Shown: positions 56,239-64,000 of the stretch, piece after piece
Position numbering within the stretch: the first letter of the stretch is position 1
Layout: each line of letters opens with the position of its first letter
NCBI RefSeq assembly: GCF_947488835.1
Contig: NZ_CANLBK010000002.1
Location: forward strand, 124,001-188,000
DNA length: 64,000 nt
Origin: an uncultured Marinobacter sp.
Lineage (GTDB): Bacteria; Pseudomonadota; Gammaproteobacteria; Pseudomonadales; Oleiphilaceae
Direction of reading: 5' to 3'
Position numbers and translations under genes: made by a program
Notes under the pieces: generated by a model
The model's input: the letters and a program-made list of their open reading frames with translations, nothing else
Database searches by the model: none
Told to the model about the DNA's origin: nothing

Positions 56239-57141
56239 GTGCGACCAGAAGATGAAGCAGTGATTGTCCAGTTTGTTGACGCAGTCTGGCTTGAAGACGG
56301 GTTGGGAGAGCAAACCCGCCAAGCGTACCGCAACGATTTGCAACGCCTGGCTGCATGGCTGGAGGCCCAGCCGGGGCAGTTGTTGCTGATGGAGGTGCGG
56401 CGAACGGATTTACTTGCCTGGATGGCCAATGGGTTCGCTCAGGGGCTGAAAACGTCTACTGCGGCTCGTCGTCTTTCGGGTATTCGTCGTTTTTATCGCT
56501 ATCTCCTTCGCGAGCGGCTGATTTCTGAAGATCCTACCTTGCGCATCGATAGCCCTCGCCTGCCCCGTCGCCTGCCGGACTCGTTAACAGAAGCTGAAGT
56601 GGATGCACTTTTGGCTGAGCCGGATCCGGGTTTGCCCATTGAACAGCGAGACAAGGCTATGCTGGAACTTCTGTATGGCTGTGGCTTGCGTGTGTCTGAA
56701 CTCACCAGTTTGCGTGTGGATCAGGTAAACCTGCGGCAGGGGGTTATTCGTGTGACCGGTAAAGGTGACAAAGAACGCCTGGTTCCGCTGGGCGAGGAGG
56801 CCATAGACTGGCTTGTCCTGTATATGAAAGAAGGTCGCCCGGAGCTTCTGAAAGGGCGTGCCTGTGATGCGCTTTTTCCAGGAAACCGCGCTGCGCCCAT
56901 GACGCGCCAAACGTTTTGGCACAGAGTTCGCCATTACGCTACTCGCACAGGCATTCGCAAACACCTGTCGCCCCATACGCTCCGTCATGCCTTTGCAACA
57001 CATCTGCTTAATCATGGTGCGGATTTGCGTGTGGTTCAGATGCTACTGGGCCACTCTGATCTTTCCACGACCCAAATCTACACTCACGTCGCGCGCCAGC
57101 GTTTACAATCCTTGCATAAGACCCATCATCCTCGTGGCTGA
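56239..57141 (+). CDS. xerD: Site-specific tyrosine recombinase XerD
   Basis: 300 residues from a GTG with GAGGG upstream. The N-terminal core-binding domain (about 1-105) precedes the catalytic domain with Arg151, Lys175, His246, Arg249, His272 and nucleophile Tyr281, each a constant three (or two) residues from the E. coli XerD positions. It resolves chromosome dimers at dif with XerC. Location before dsbC matches Pseudomonas. Confidence 0.93.
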   Translation: MRPEDEAVIVQFVDAVWLEDGLGEQTRQAYRNDLQRLAAWLEAQPGQLLLMEVRRTDLLAWMANGFAQGLKTSTAARRLSGIRRFYRYLLRERLISEDPTLRIDSPRLPRRLPDSLTEAEVDALLAEPDPGLPIEQRDKAMLELLYGCGLRVSELTSLRVDQVNLRQGVIRVTGKGDKERLVPLGEEAIDWLVLYMKEGRPELLKGRACDALFPGNRAAPMTRQTFWHRVRHYATRTGIRKHLSPHTLRHAFATHLLNHGADLRVVQMLLGHSDLSTTQIYTHVARQRLQSLHKTHHPRG

Positions 57142-57287
57142 CATTGCGATTTTTAGGTAAGGTGGCGTTTTGAACTTTATTGGCAAGCCGGTGTCGCACG
57201 GTTTTGATTAAAAGAACTTTTTCATGGCTTGTGAGCTCAGTTTCGCAAGCATCATAAGTACCCTGCTATATAGGTGTGTTTTCCAGA

Positions 57288-58019
57288 ATGAATGTAAAAC
57301 AGTGGTTTATGTTGGTGTCAATGGCGGTTGGGATTCTGGGATCACCCTTCAGTGTTGCAGGTGATGTTGAAGACAAAATTAGCGAGCGCCTATCCAGTGC
57401 GGTACCCGGGCTGGAAATATTGTCGATTCGCGAATCCGAAGCCAAGGGGCTTTATGAGATTCAGGCTGCTAGCGGTGAGACCGTTTATACAACCCAGGAT
57501 GGTCAGTATCTGCTCACCGGTGATCTGTTGAAGGTTACGAGCACGGGCATCGCCAATGTTACGATAGAGGCCAAGGCAGCTGCTCGGCACAAGGCATTAA
57601 CAGGCTTCGGGAAGAGCGGTGTTATCAGCTACAAGGCTGACGATGAAAGGGCGGTGGTTAGCGTATTTACCGACATTGATTGCCCCTATTGCCGTAAGCT
57701 CCATGGCGAGGTGCCAAAGCTCAACGACTACGGCATTACCGTCAATTATTACGCCTTCCCACGGTCCCAGCCGGGTTCCCCATCTTTTGTAAAATATGTT
57801 TCAGTTTGGTGTGCCGAGGATCAGCAGTCCGCAATGAATGCAGCCAAGGCTGGTAAAACAGTTCCTGCGGCTACCTGTGATAATCCCGTGCTGAAGCAGT
57901 ATGAGCTTGGGCAGCGTGTTGGTGTAACCGGCACTCCGGCCATTGTGCTGGAAGACGGCAATATTGTGCCTGGCTACGTGCCTGCCAATAAGCTTGCCGA
58001 GGGGTTGGGGCTGCTTTAA
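57288..58019 (+). CDS. dsbC: Thiol:disulfide interchange protein DsbC
   Basis: 240 residues from the ATG at 57288; an in-frame GTG at 57276 is less likely. Signal peptide to about residue 24, N-terminal dimerisation domain (about 25-85), linker helix, and thioredoxin domain with CPYC (Cys132, Cys135), a cis-Pro in TGTPAIV and the extra structural Cys pair in SVWCAE and ATCDNP. It isomerises wrong disulfides in the periplasm. Confidence 0.93.
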   Translation: MNVKQWFMLVSMAVGILGSPFSVAGDVEDKISERLSSAVPGLEILSIRESEAKGLYEIQAASGETVYTTQDGQYLLTGDLLKVTSTGIANVTIEAKAAARHKALTGFGKSGVISYKADDERAVVSVFTDIDCPYCRKLHGEVPKLNDYGITVNYYAFPRSQPGSPSFVKYVSVWCAEDQQSAMNAAKAGKTVPAATCDNPVLKQYELGQRVGVTGTPAIVLEDGNIVPGYVPANKLAEGLGLL

Positions 58020-58195
58020 ATCCATTACAGGCTGCGGCTTTCTTCGGGTGGGCGTAGTTATGTGACGGGCTTTTGGTTCAGGGCTTATTCAGCAGGTCCC
58101 GAACCGGTATACTATGCGGCACTTTCAGTGTCGCAGAATCAATATGCTGCACTATTACAATACATCAGGACCCCTTCGGGATCAGAGGTGAGAGC

Positions 58196-59497
58196 TTGAA
58201 AGACGTCAGTGTCGGAATCTGCGGACTGGGAACCGTCGGCGGCGGTACATTCAATGTATTGACTCGCAACGCCGCACTTATTGCGGGCCGTGCGGGCTGC
58301 AATATCCGGATTACCCGGGTAGCCAGTCGGCGCAATCGTGATGATATAGATCTTGGTGGCGTTGCCTTCAGTACCGAGATTTTTGACGTGGTGAATGATC
58401 CCGCGGTTGATGTGGTGGTTGAGCTTATCGGCGGGTACGACACGGCGCGCGAGCTTGTAATGACAGCCATCGCTAATGGAAAACATGTGGTCACTGCCAA
58501 CAAAGCCCTGATTGCAGTACATGGAAATGAGATATTTTCTGCAGCGGAAAAGGCCGGTGTTGTCGTTGCCTACGAAGCCGGTGTCGCCGGTGGTATTCCC
58601 GTAATGAAGGCCATTCGAGAAGGTTTGGCAGGGAACCGTATTGACTGGATCGCGGGCATCATCAATGGCACGGGCAATTATATTCTTACCGAAATGCGTG
58701 CTGGCCGCGCGTTTGCTGATGTGCTCAAAGAAGCTCAGGATCTGGGTTATGCTGAAGCCGACCCCACTTTTGATGTGGAGGGTATTGATGCTGCCCATAA
58801 ATTGACCATTCTGGCTTCCGCCGGCTTTGGTGTTCCTCTTCAGTTCGAGAAAGCCTTTACCGAAGGCATCTCTTCGATCACGCCTTACGATATTGCCCAC
58901 GCGGAACAGCTGGGCTACCGCATCAAGCACTTGGGCATTGCTCGCCGCCGGGATGAGGGCATCGAACTTCGCGTGCATCCGACCCTGGTTCCTCAAAGTC
59001 ACCTTATTGCTCAGGTTGATGGCGTGCTGAACGCGGTTCTTGTGGATGGTGATGCTGTTGGTCAGACCATGTATTACGGGCCAGGTGCCGGCGACGAAGC
59101 GACGGCTTCCGCTGTGATCGCAGATATAGTGGATGTTGCCCGGATTGTGGCGAGCGGAAGTTCGCTGCGGGTGCCCCATCTCGGGTTTGCGCCGGATGCC
59201 CTGGAAGAGCTTGATGTGCTGTCCATGGAAGATATCCAGTCTGCTTATTACCTGCGTATAACCGCTCTTGATCGCCCGGGCGTTCTGGCGAAGATCGCGT
59301 CGATTCTGAGTGAGCATGGCATCAACATTGAATCGATCATGCAGAAAGAATCTGAGGTACAGGATGGCCGGATACCGGTCATTATCCTGACCCATACGGT
59401 GCAAGAACGGCAGGTAAACCGTGCTATTGAAGAGCTGGAAGCCCTGGCTGATACAGATGGTCCGGTTGTGCGTATTCGCGCCGAAAATTTTAACTGA
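58196..59497 (+). CDS. hom: Homoserine dehydrogenase
   Basis: 433 residues from a TTG at 58196, chosen because GAGGTG ends five bases upstream and the protein then begins at the NAD-binding fold (VGICGLGTVGGG) and has the family length of about 434; the open frame upstream does not add family sequence. Catalytic-region segments TANKALIA, INGTGNYILTEM and YAEADPTFDVEGIDAAHK are intact, and a C-terminal ACT domain (about 350-425) suggests threonine feedback. It reduces aspartate semialdehyde to homoserine. Confidence 0.95.
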   Translation: MKDVSVGICGLGTVGGGTFNVLTRNAALIAGRAGCNIRITRVASRRNRDDIDLGGVAFSTEIFDVVNDPAVDVVVELIGGYDTARELVMTAIANGKHVVTANKALIAVHGNEIFSAAEKAGVVVAYEAGVAGGIPVMKAIREGLAGNRIDWIAGIINGTGNYILTEMRAGRAFADVLKEAQDLGYAEADPTFDVEGIDAAHKLTILASAGFGVPLQFEKAFTEGISSITPYDIAHAEQLGYRIKHLGIARRRDEGIELRVHPTLVPQSHLIAQVDGVLNAVLVDGDAVGQTMYYGPGAGDEATASAVIADIVDVARIVASGSSLRVPHLGFAPDALEELDVLSMEDIQSAYYLRITALDRPGVLAKIASILSEHGINIESIMQKESEVQDGRIPVIILTHTVQERQVNRAIEELEALADTDGPVVRIRAENFN

Positions 59498-59523
59498 GAA
59501 CACCCTAACTAACAGGTACTCAC

Positions 59524-60924
59524 GTGAGATACATCAGTACGCGGGGAGAAGCACCCGCACTGGGCTTTGAAGACGTTCTATTAACAGGGCTGGCTCCCGA
59601 TGGTGGGCTTTATGTGCCCGAGACACTCCCGCACTTCAGCCTGGAAGAAATTCGCAGTTGGCGGGGGCTTCCTTACACCCAGCTTGCATTCAATATCATG
59701 TACCCCTTTGTGGAAGAGGCCATTCCCGAGGCTGATTTCAAGCAGATGCTGGACGAAACCTACGGGGCATTTTCCCACAAGGCCGTTGCCCCGCTGGTAC
59801 AGCTTGATACCAACGAGTGGGTGATGGAGCTGTTCCGTGGGCCAACGTTGGCCTTCAAGGATTTCGCTCTTCAATTGCTGGGACGTCTACTGGACTATGT
59901 GCTTAAAAAGCGCCAGGAGCACGCCGTGATTATGGGGGCGACTTCTGGTGATACAGGGTCAGCCGCTATCGAGGGCAGTCGGCATTGTGAGCGCGTGGAT
60001 ATTTTTATCCTGCATCCGTACAAGCGTGTGTCGGAAGTGCAGCGCCGCCAGATGACGACAGTTGTAGGTGACAATATTCACAATATTGCCATCCGGGGCA
60101 ATTTTGATGATTGTCAGCGCATGGTCAAGGCGAGTTTTGGTGATCAGTCTTTCCTTGGTGATAAAGTCAGATTGGCGGCTGTGAACTCCATTAACTGGGC
60201 CAGGATCATGGCTCAGATTGTTTACTACTTTCACGCATCTCTGGCACTTGGTGGCCCCGATCGCAGCATGGCATTTTCTGTGCCTACCGGTAATTTTGGG
60301 GACATCTTTGCCGGCTATCTGGCGAAGAAAATGGGCCTGCCAATTTCTCAGTTGGTTATTGCCACCAACAAAAACGACATTCTCCATCGCTTCATGAGTG
60401 GCAACAAGTACGAGCAGCATCAGCTAGAACATACGCTTTCGCCCAGCATGGATATTATGGTTTCCAGCAACTTTGAACGCTTGCTGTTTGATCTGCATGG
60501 TCGGGATGGTGAGGCTGTGAAACAGCTGCTGGAGAATGCTGCTAAAGGCCCGGTAAGTATTGAAGACTATCGCTGGAAGCAGGCTCGCAAGTTGTTCGAT
60601 AGTGCGGCAGTTGATGATAAGGCTACCTGCAGTACTATTCGTGAAGTGTATGAACAGAACGAATATCTGCTGGATCCACACACGGCTATTGGTGTGCGTG
60701 CAGCCCGAATTTGTCGGCGGGATACAAAAATTCCGATGATCACCCTGGGAACTGCCCATCCGGCCAAATTCCCGGATGCCATCACAGAATCTGGTCTTAC
60801 GGTTAAGCCGGAGCTTCCGGCCCATATGGCAGATCTGTTTGAGCGTGAAGAGCGCTATACAGTGCTTGATAACGATCAGGCAGGTGTGCAGGACTTCATC
60901 GCCAAGCACTGGAAAAATGCTTAA
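59524..60924 (+). CDS. thrC: Threonine synthase
   Basis: 466 residues from a GTG with AGGT upstream; the start RYISTRGEAP is typical. PLP is bound by Lys112 in PTLAFKDFALQ, and GATSGDTGSAA holds the phosphate. It converts O-phosphohomoserine to threonine. It lies 26 bp after hom and 6 bp before recJ, so hom-thrC-recJ are likely one transcript. Confidence 0.96.
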   Translation: MRYISTRGEAPALGFEDVLLTGLAPDGGLYVPETLPHFSLEEIRSWRGLPYTQLAFNIMYPFVEEAIPEADFKQMLDETYGAFSHKAVAPLVQLDTNEWVMELFRGPTLAFKDFALQLLGRLLDYVLKKRQEHAVIMGATSGDTGSAAIEGSRHCERVDIFILHPYKRVSEVQRRQMTTVVGDNIHNIAIRGNFDDCQRMVKASFGDQSFLGDKVRLAAVNSINWARIMAQIVYYFHASLALGGPDRSMAFSVPTGNFGDIFAGYLAKKMGLPISQLVIATNKNDILHRFMSGNKYEQHQLEHTLSPSMDIMVSSNFERLLFDLHGRDGEAVKQLLENAAKGPVSIEDYRWKQARKLFDSAAVDDKATCSTIREVYEQNEYLLDPHTAIGVRAARICRRDTKIPMITLGTAHPAKFPDAITESGLTVKPELPAHMADLFEREERYTVLDNDQAGVQDFIAKHWKNA

Positions 60925-60930
60925 CCCGGT

Positions 60931-62664
60931 ATGACACCAAAAAAGATCCTGCGTCGCCCCCAGCCGGACAATACTCCAGGCTGGGGGCAAGATCTCCCTC
61001 CCATACTCCGCCGTTTGTACTCCGCCCGGGGTGTAACGTCCGATGCGCAACTAAGTTATACCCTCAAGCACCTTGCCTCACCCTTTGAGCTGCGAGGCAT
61101 TGAGCGTGCGGTAGAGCTGCTGGCAGACGCCATCGCGCAGAACCAGCGAGTGCTTGTGCTCGGGGATTTTGACGCCGACGGAGCCACCAGTACCGCTGTT
61201 GCCATGCTTGGCCTCTCCATGCTCGGGCTGAAAAGTATAGATTTCCGGGTGCCAAGCCGCTTTGCAGATGGCTACGGTTTGACTCCGGGAATCATTGAGC
61301 GCCTGCAAGTTGAGGGCGAGTTGCCCGATCTTTTGGTGACGGTAGACAACGGTATTTCTGCGATCGAAGGGGTAAGTGCAGCAAAGAAGTTGGGTATTAA
61401 GGTGGTGGTTACGGATCACCACCTTGCGGGTGAAACGCTGCCTGATGCAGATGCCATCGTAAATCCCAACCAGCCCGGCTGTGCCTTCCTGAGCAAAAAC
61501 GCCGCCGGTGTAGGGGTAATGTTTTATGTGCTCACGGCTCTGCGCAAAAAGCTGAGAGACGCTGGCCGGCTGCCGCAGCCAGAGCCCAATCTGGGCAACC
61601 TTCTGGATTTGGTGGCCTTGGGTACTGTGGCTGATGTTGTACCGCTGGATCACAACAATCGCATTTTTGTCGAGCAGGGTCTGCGCCGCATCCGACAGGG
61701 CGAAGCCCGCCCCGGGATCCTGGCCTTGCTTGAGGTGGCGGGCCGCGAGCACGCAAACATCAGCTCAACTGATCTTGGGTTTGTTGTTGGCCCCCGACTC
61801 AATGCCGCTGGGCGGCTTGACGATATGAGTGTCGGGATAGCCTGCCTGTTGGCCGACAGCCCGGATGAAGCCAGGCGCCTTGCCCGTGAACTGGATACGT
61901 TCAACCGGGAAAGGCGCACCATTGAAAAAGACATGAAAACCCAGGCTCAGGATTTGCTGGCCTCTATGTCGCTGGATCTGGAAGGGTTGCCCTGGGGGTT
62001 AGCGTTGTTTGATAAGGACTGGCATCAGGGCGTGATCGGGATTCTTGCTGCAAGGATTCGGGAGCAGACTCACCGGCCCACCATAGCTTTTGCCCCTGAC
62101 GAAAATGGCGTGGATATTAAAGGCTCTGCCCGTTCAATACCCGGGTTGCATATTCGTGATGTTCTGGCGGTAGTGGATGCCCGGCATCCCGGTGTTATGC
62201 ACAAATACGGTGGCCACGCTATGGCGGCTGGTATGACACTGGCACAGAGTGATCTTGTTACTTTCTCCGATGCTTTTGACCAGGCTGTGCGGGATACTCT
62301 GACTGCAGCAGACCTTGAAGCAGCGATCACTACTGACGGGCCGTTGAGTGCTGATGAGTTGTCGCTGGACACTGCAGCCTTGTTGAAGCGTGCCGGCCCT
62401 TGGGGGCAGCATTTCCCGGAGCCTTTGTTTGATGGTGAATTCCGGGTGGTGAGTCAGCGTATTGTTGGCGAAAATCATTTGAAGCTGGTTTTGCAGCCGG
62501 TGGATGGCAGCGGGATCATTGACGGTATTGCGTTTAATACCGGGCCGGAAGTTCCGGATTACACGCGCACTGGGGCTCGGGTGGTTTATAAGCCGGATTC
62601 GAATACGTTTCGGGGGCGGACTAGTTTGCAGCTTTTGGTGGATTATTTGGAGCCGCTTTCTTAG
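60931..62664 (+). CDS. recJ: Single-strand-specific exonuclease RecJ
   Basis: 577 residues, standard length. DHH-family motifs: DFDADGATS from Asp79, TVDNGIS, DHH at 162-164 in VVTDHHLAGE, then the DHHA1 domain with KYGGHAMAAGMTL, and a C-terminal OB-like domain. It degrades single-stranded DNA 5' to 3' in recombination and mismatch repair. Confidence 0.96.
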   Translation: MTPKKILRRPQPDNTPGWGQDLPPILRRLYSARGVTSDAQLSYTLKHLASPFELRGIERAVELLADAIAQNQRVLVLGDFDADGATSTAVAMLGLSMLGLKSIDFRVPSRFADGYGLTPGIIERLQVEGELPDLLVTVDNGISAIEGVSAAKKLGIKVVVTDHHLAGETLPDADAIVNPNQPGCAFLSKNAAGVGVMFYVLTALRKKLRDAGRLPQPEPNLGNLLDLVALGTVADVVPLDHNNRIFVEQGLRRIRQGEARPGILALLEVAGREHANISSTDLGFVVGPRLNAAGRLDDMSVGIACLLADSPDEARRLARELDTFNRERRTIEKDMKTQAQDLLASMSLDLEGLPWGLALFDKDWHQGVIGILAARIREQTHRPTIAFAPDENGVDIKGSARSIPGLHIRDVLAVVDARHPGVMHKYGGHAMAAGMTLAQSDLVTFSDAFDQAVRDTLTAADLEAAITTDGPLSADELSLDTAALLKRAGPWGQHFPEPLFDGEFRVVSQRIVGENHLKLVLQPVDGSGIIDGIAFNTGPEVPDYTRTGARVVYKPDSNTFRGRTSLQLLVDYLEPLS

Positions 62665-62686
62665 CTTTTCCTGGCTTCTGGTGGCT

Positions 62687-62778
62687 GGTCAGGGGCCGGG
62701 TACGTTTTTCTTCTGGAAAAACAACTCGCTGCGCTCAGACATCTTTTTCCGCCAGAAAAGCGTACCCGCCCCCTGACC
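62687..62778. repeat. Long imperfect inverted repeat between recJ and prfB
   Basis: Two 35-bp arms (62687-62721 and 62744-62778) are complementary at about 30 of 35 positions, with the outer 18 bp differing at one site only. The 22-nt centre contains CTCGCTGCGCTCAGACA, a word style I associate with intergenic repeats in marine gammaproteobacteria. It may be a REP/MITE-like element that also terminates recJ transcription. Confidence 0.75.
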
Positions 62779-62839
62779 GATCAGACTGTAGAGGTAGATC
62801 GCCCTGCTTGCACCCATGCTGAAGTTCGGTTTCCCACGG

Positions 62840-62868
62840 CTGATTTACCGCTGGAATTCCGGTAGAAT
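62840..62868 (+). promoter_or_regulatory. Probable prfB promoter
   Basis: CTGATT (62840-62845), 17-bp spacer, TAGAAT (62863-62868). The start would be near 62875, with a 41-nt leader before the ATG. Confidence 0.55.
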
Positions 62869-62915
62869 CCCGCCACTGTTTTTAGCATCATTTTCCAACA
62901 TTGAGTATTGGTCTT

Positions 62916-64000
62916 ATGGAAGTTAATCCCATTGTGACGAAGATTAAAGAGCTTCGTGAGCGCACTGAGACGCTTAGGGGGTATCTTTGACTACGATCAG
63001 CGTAGTGAGCGGCTGGTTGAAGTAGAGCGAGAAATGGAAATGCCCACCGTGTGGGATGATCCGGAGCGTGCCCAGGCGCTGGGCAAAGAGCGTTCTGATC
63101 TTGATTTGATTGTTAGCACCATCGATAACCTCACATCCGGCCTTTCTGATGCAGAAGGCCTGCTGGAAATGGCTGTTGAGGAAGATGATGCCGACACGGT
63201 TGATGAGATTGTGTCGGATCTTGAAGCTCTGGAAGCCGAGCTTGAGAAGCTTGAATTCCGCCGGATGTTTTCCGGTGAGATGGACCCGAACAACGCCTAT
63301 CTGGAAATTCAGGCAGGGTCGGGCGGAACTGAGGCTCAGGACTGGGCTAATATGCTTCTGCGCATGTACCTGCGCTGGGCCGAGAGCCGGGGTTTCAAGA
63401 CTGAGATCGTGGAGCTTCAGGAAGGTGAAGTGGCGGGCGTGAAAAGTGCCACCGTTCACATTCAGGGCGAGTATGCGTTCGGCTGGGCGCGCACGGAGAC
63501 CGGCGTTCATCGTTTGGTTCGCAAGTCGCCTTTTGACTCAGGCAACCGTCGTCATACATCGTTCTCTTCGGTGGTTGTTACTCCGGAAGTGGATGACAGT
63601 TTCGAGATTGAGATCAACCCGGCAGATTTGCGGGTGGATGTTTACCGTGCCTCTGGTGCGGGTGGTCAGCACGTTAACCGAACAGAATCTGCGGTACGTT
63701 TGACCCACAACCCGACCGGCATTGTTGTTGCCTGTCAGGCCGGCCGAAGCCAGCATCAGAACAAAGATCAGGCGATGAAGCAGCTGAAGGCCAAGCTGTA
63801 TGAGCATGAGATGCAGGCGCGCAACGCTGAGAAACAGAAAGCAGAAGACGCAAAGTCCGATATTGGATGGGGCAGCCAGATTCGCTCCTACGTGCTGGAC
63901 GATGGTCGTATTAAGGATTTGCGTACCAAAATTGAAACCAGCAACACTCAATCGGTGTTGGATGGTGATATTGATAAGTTCATTGAAGCCAGCCTGAAGA
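62916..64000 (+). CDS. prfB: Peptide chain release factor 2, with programmed +1 frameshift (cut by window edge)
   Basis: The gene begins at ATG 62916 and reads 24 codons to an in-frame TGA at 62988-62990, after which the protein continues in the +1 frame (GAC at 62989-62991) to the window end without a stop. The classical shift signal is intact: AGGGGG (62976-62981) as internal Shine-Dalgarno, then TATCTTTGAC with the CTT-TGA slip site. RF2 itself reads UGA, so the shift autoregulates its level. Later landmarks are SPF in RKSPFDSGN (stop-codon recognition region) and GGQ in [12 protein letters not shown] (peptidyl hydrolysis). The C-terminus is outside the window. Confidence 0.97.
62976..62991 (+). 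promoter_or_regulatory. prfB: Programmed frameshift site of prfB
   Basis: AGGGGG, three bases, CTTTGAC: identical in layout to the E. coli prfB site. The ribosome slips +1 on CTT-T when UGA is decoded slowly. Confidence 0.95.

Noticed and set aside
58139..59503. A 454-codon open frame on the minus strand opposite hom
   Set aside because: It mirrors hom codon structure, has no ribosome site or family similarity, and hom is unambiguous on the other strand.
62916..62990. Early stop codon in prfB read as a pseudogene or frameshift error
   Set aside because: All elements of the known programmed frameshift are present.
1..64000. tRNA, rRNA, CRISPR, phage or insertion-sequence elements
   Set aside because: No cloverleaf-like genes, regular repeat-spacer arrays, transposase frames or integrase other than XerD were found by reading both strands.

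Overview
The window is a chromosomal segment of a gammaproteobacterium, most likely Marinobacter or a close marine relative. The block rpsP-rimM-trmD-rplS followed by xerD-dsbC-hom-thrC-recJ-prfB, with ffh, a YpjD-type protein and a CorB-type protein on the other side, is a Pseudomonas/Marinobacter-type arrangement. The betIBA-choXWV locus, TAXI-TRAP transporter and several exported enzymes fit a marine heterotroph. The genus is inferred. No rRNA, tRNA, CRISPR array, insertion sequence or prophage was seen. The window cuts a gene at each end: a glutathione S-transferase on the left and prfB on the right.

Region 1 (1-4.9 kb): the end of a GST gene, then three plus-strand genes whose products all carry export signals: a YtcJ-type amidohydrolase, a YcaC-like isochorismatase-fold hydrolase and a Tat-exported lactate-oxidase-like flavoenzyme. 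Together they look like an undescribed periplasmic catabolic set. Region 2 (5-10.2 kb, minus): AMP nucleosidase, an MFS drug exporter, a TMEM175-type channel and a MASE1-GGDEF diguanylate cyclase.

Region 3 (10.5-19.1 kb, minus): one apparent transcription unit betI-betB-betA-choX-choW-choV followed by an alkaline phosphatase lipoprotein. It covers choline import and its oxidation to glycine betaine, with possible release of choline from phosphocholine. Two tandem dyads, 20 bp apart and just upstream of betI, are likely BetI operators. Region 4 (19.4-27.9 kb, plus): a TAXI-TRAP transporter behind a near-consensus sigma-54 promoter, a DctB/DctD-like two-component pair whose regulator has the GAFTGA sigma-54 contact motif, and a chemoreceptor.

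Region 5 (27.9-38 kb): PhoH-type ATPase, CBS pair, START protein, DUF2804 protein, the min cell-division genes preceded by two translationally coupled small genes (DUF1244 and HopJ family), dinB with a LexA box, PAP2 phosphatase, Tas-like aldo/keto reductase and a small secreted protein. Region 6 (38-52.5 kb): a long acetyl-CoA hydrolase/transferase with a SlyD-like isomerase, an RstAB-like two-component system, argF with an orphan Fe(III)-type ABC ATPase, grxD, an orphan TonB, a DUF1631 protein, Yip1, CorB and YpjD.

Region 7 (52.6-64 kb, plus): housekeeping genes for protein targeting (ffh), translation (rpsP, rimM, trmD, rplS, prfB), chromosome dimer resolution (xerD), disulfide isomerisation (dsbC), threonine synthesis (hom, thrC) and repair (recJ). 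prfB carries the classical programmed +1 frameshift. The gap before it holds a long imperfect palindrome that may be a dispersed repeat.
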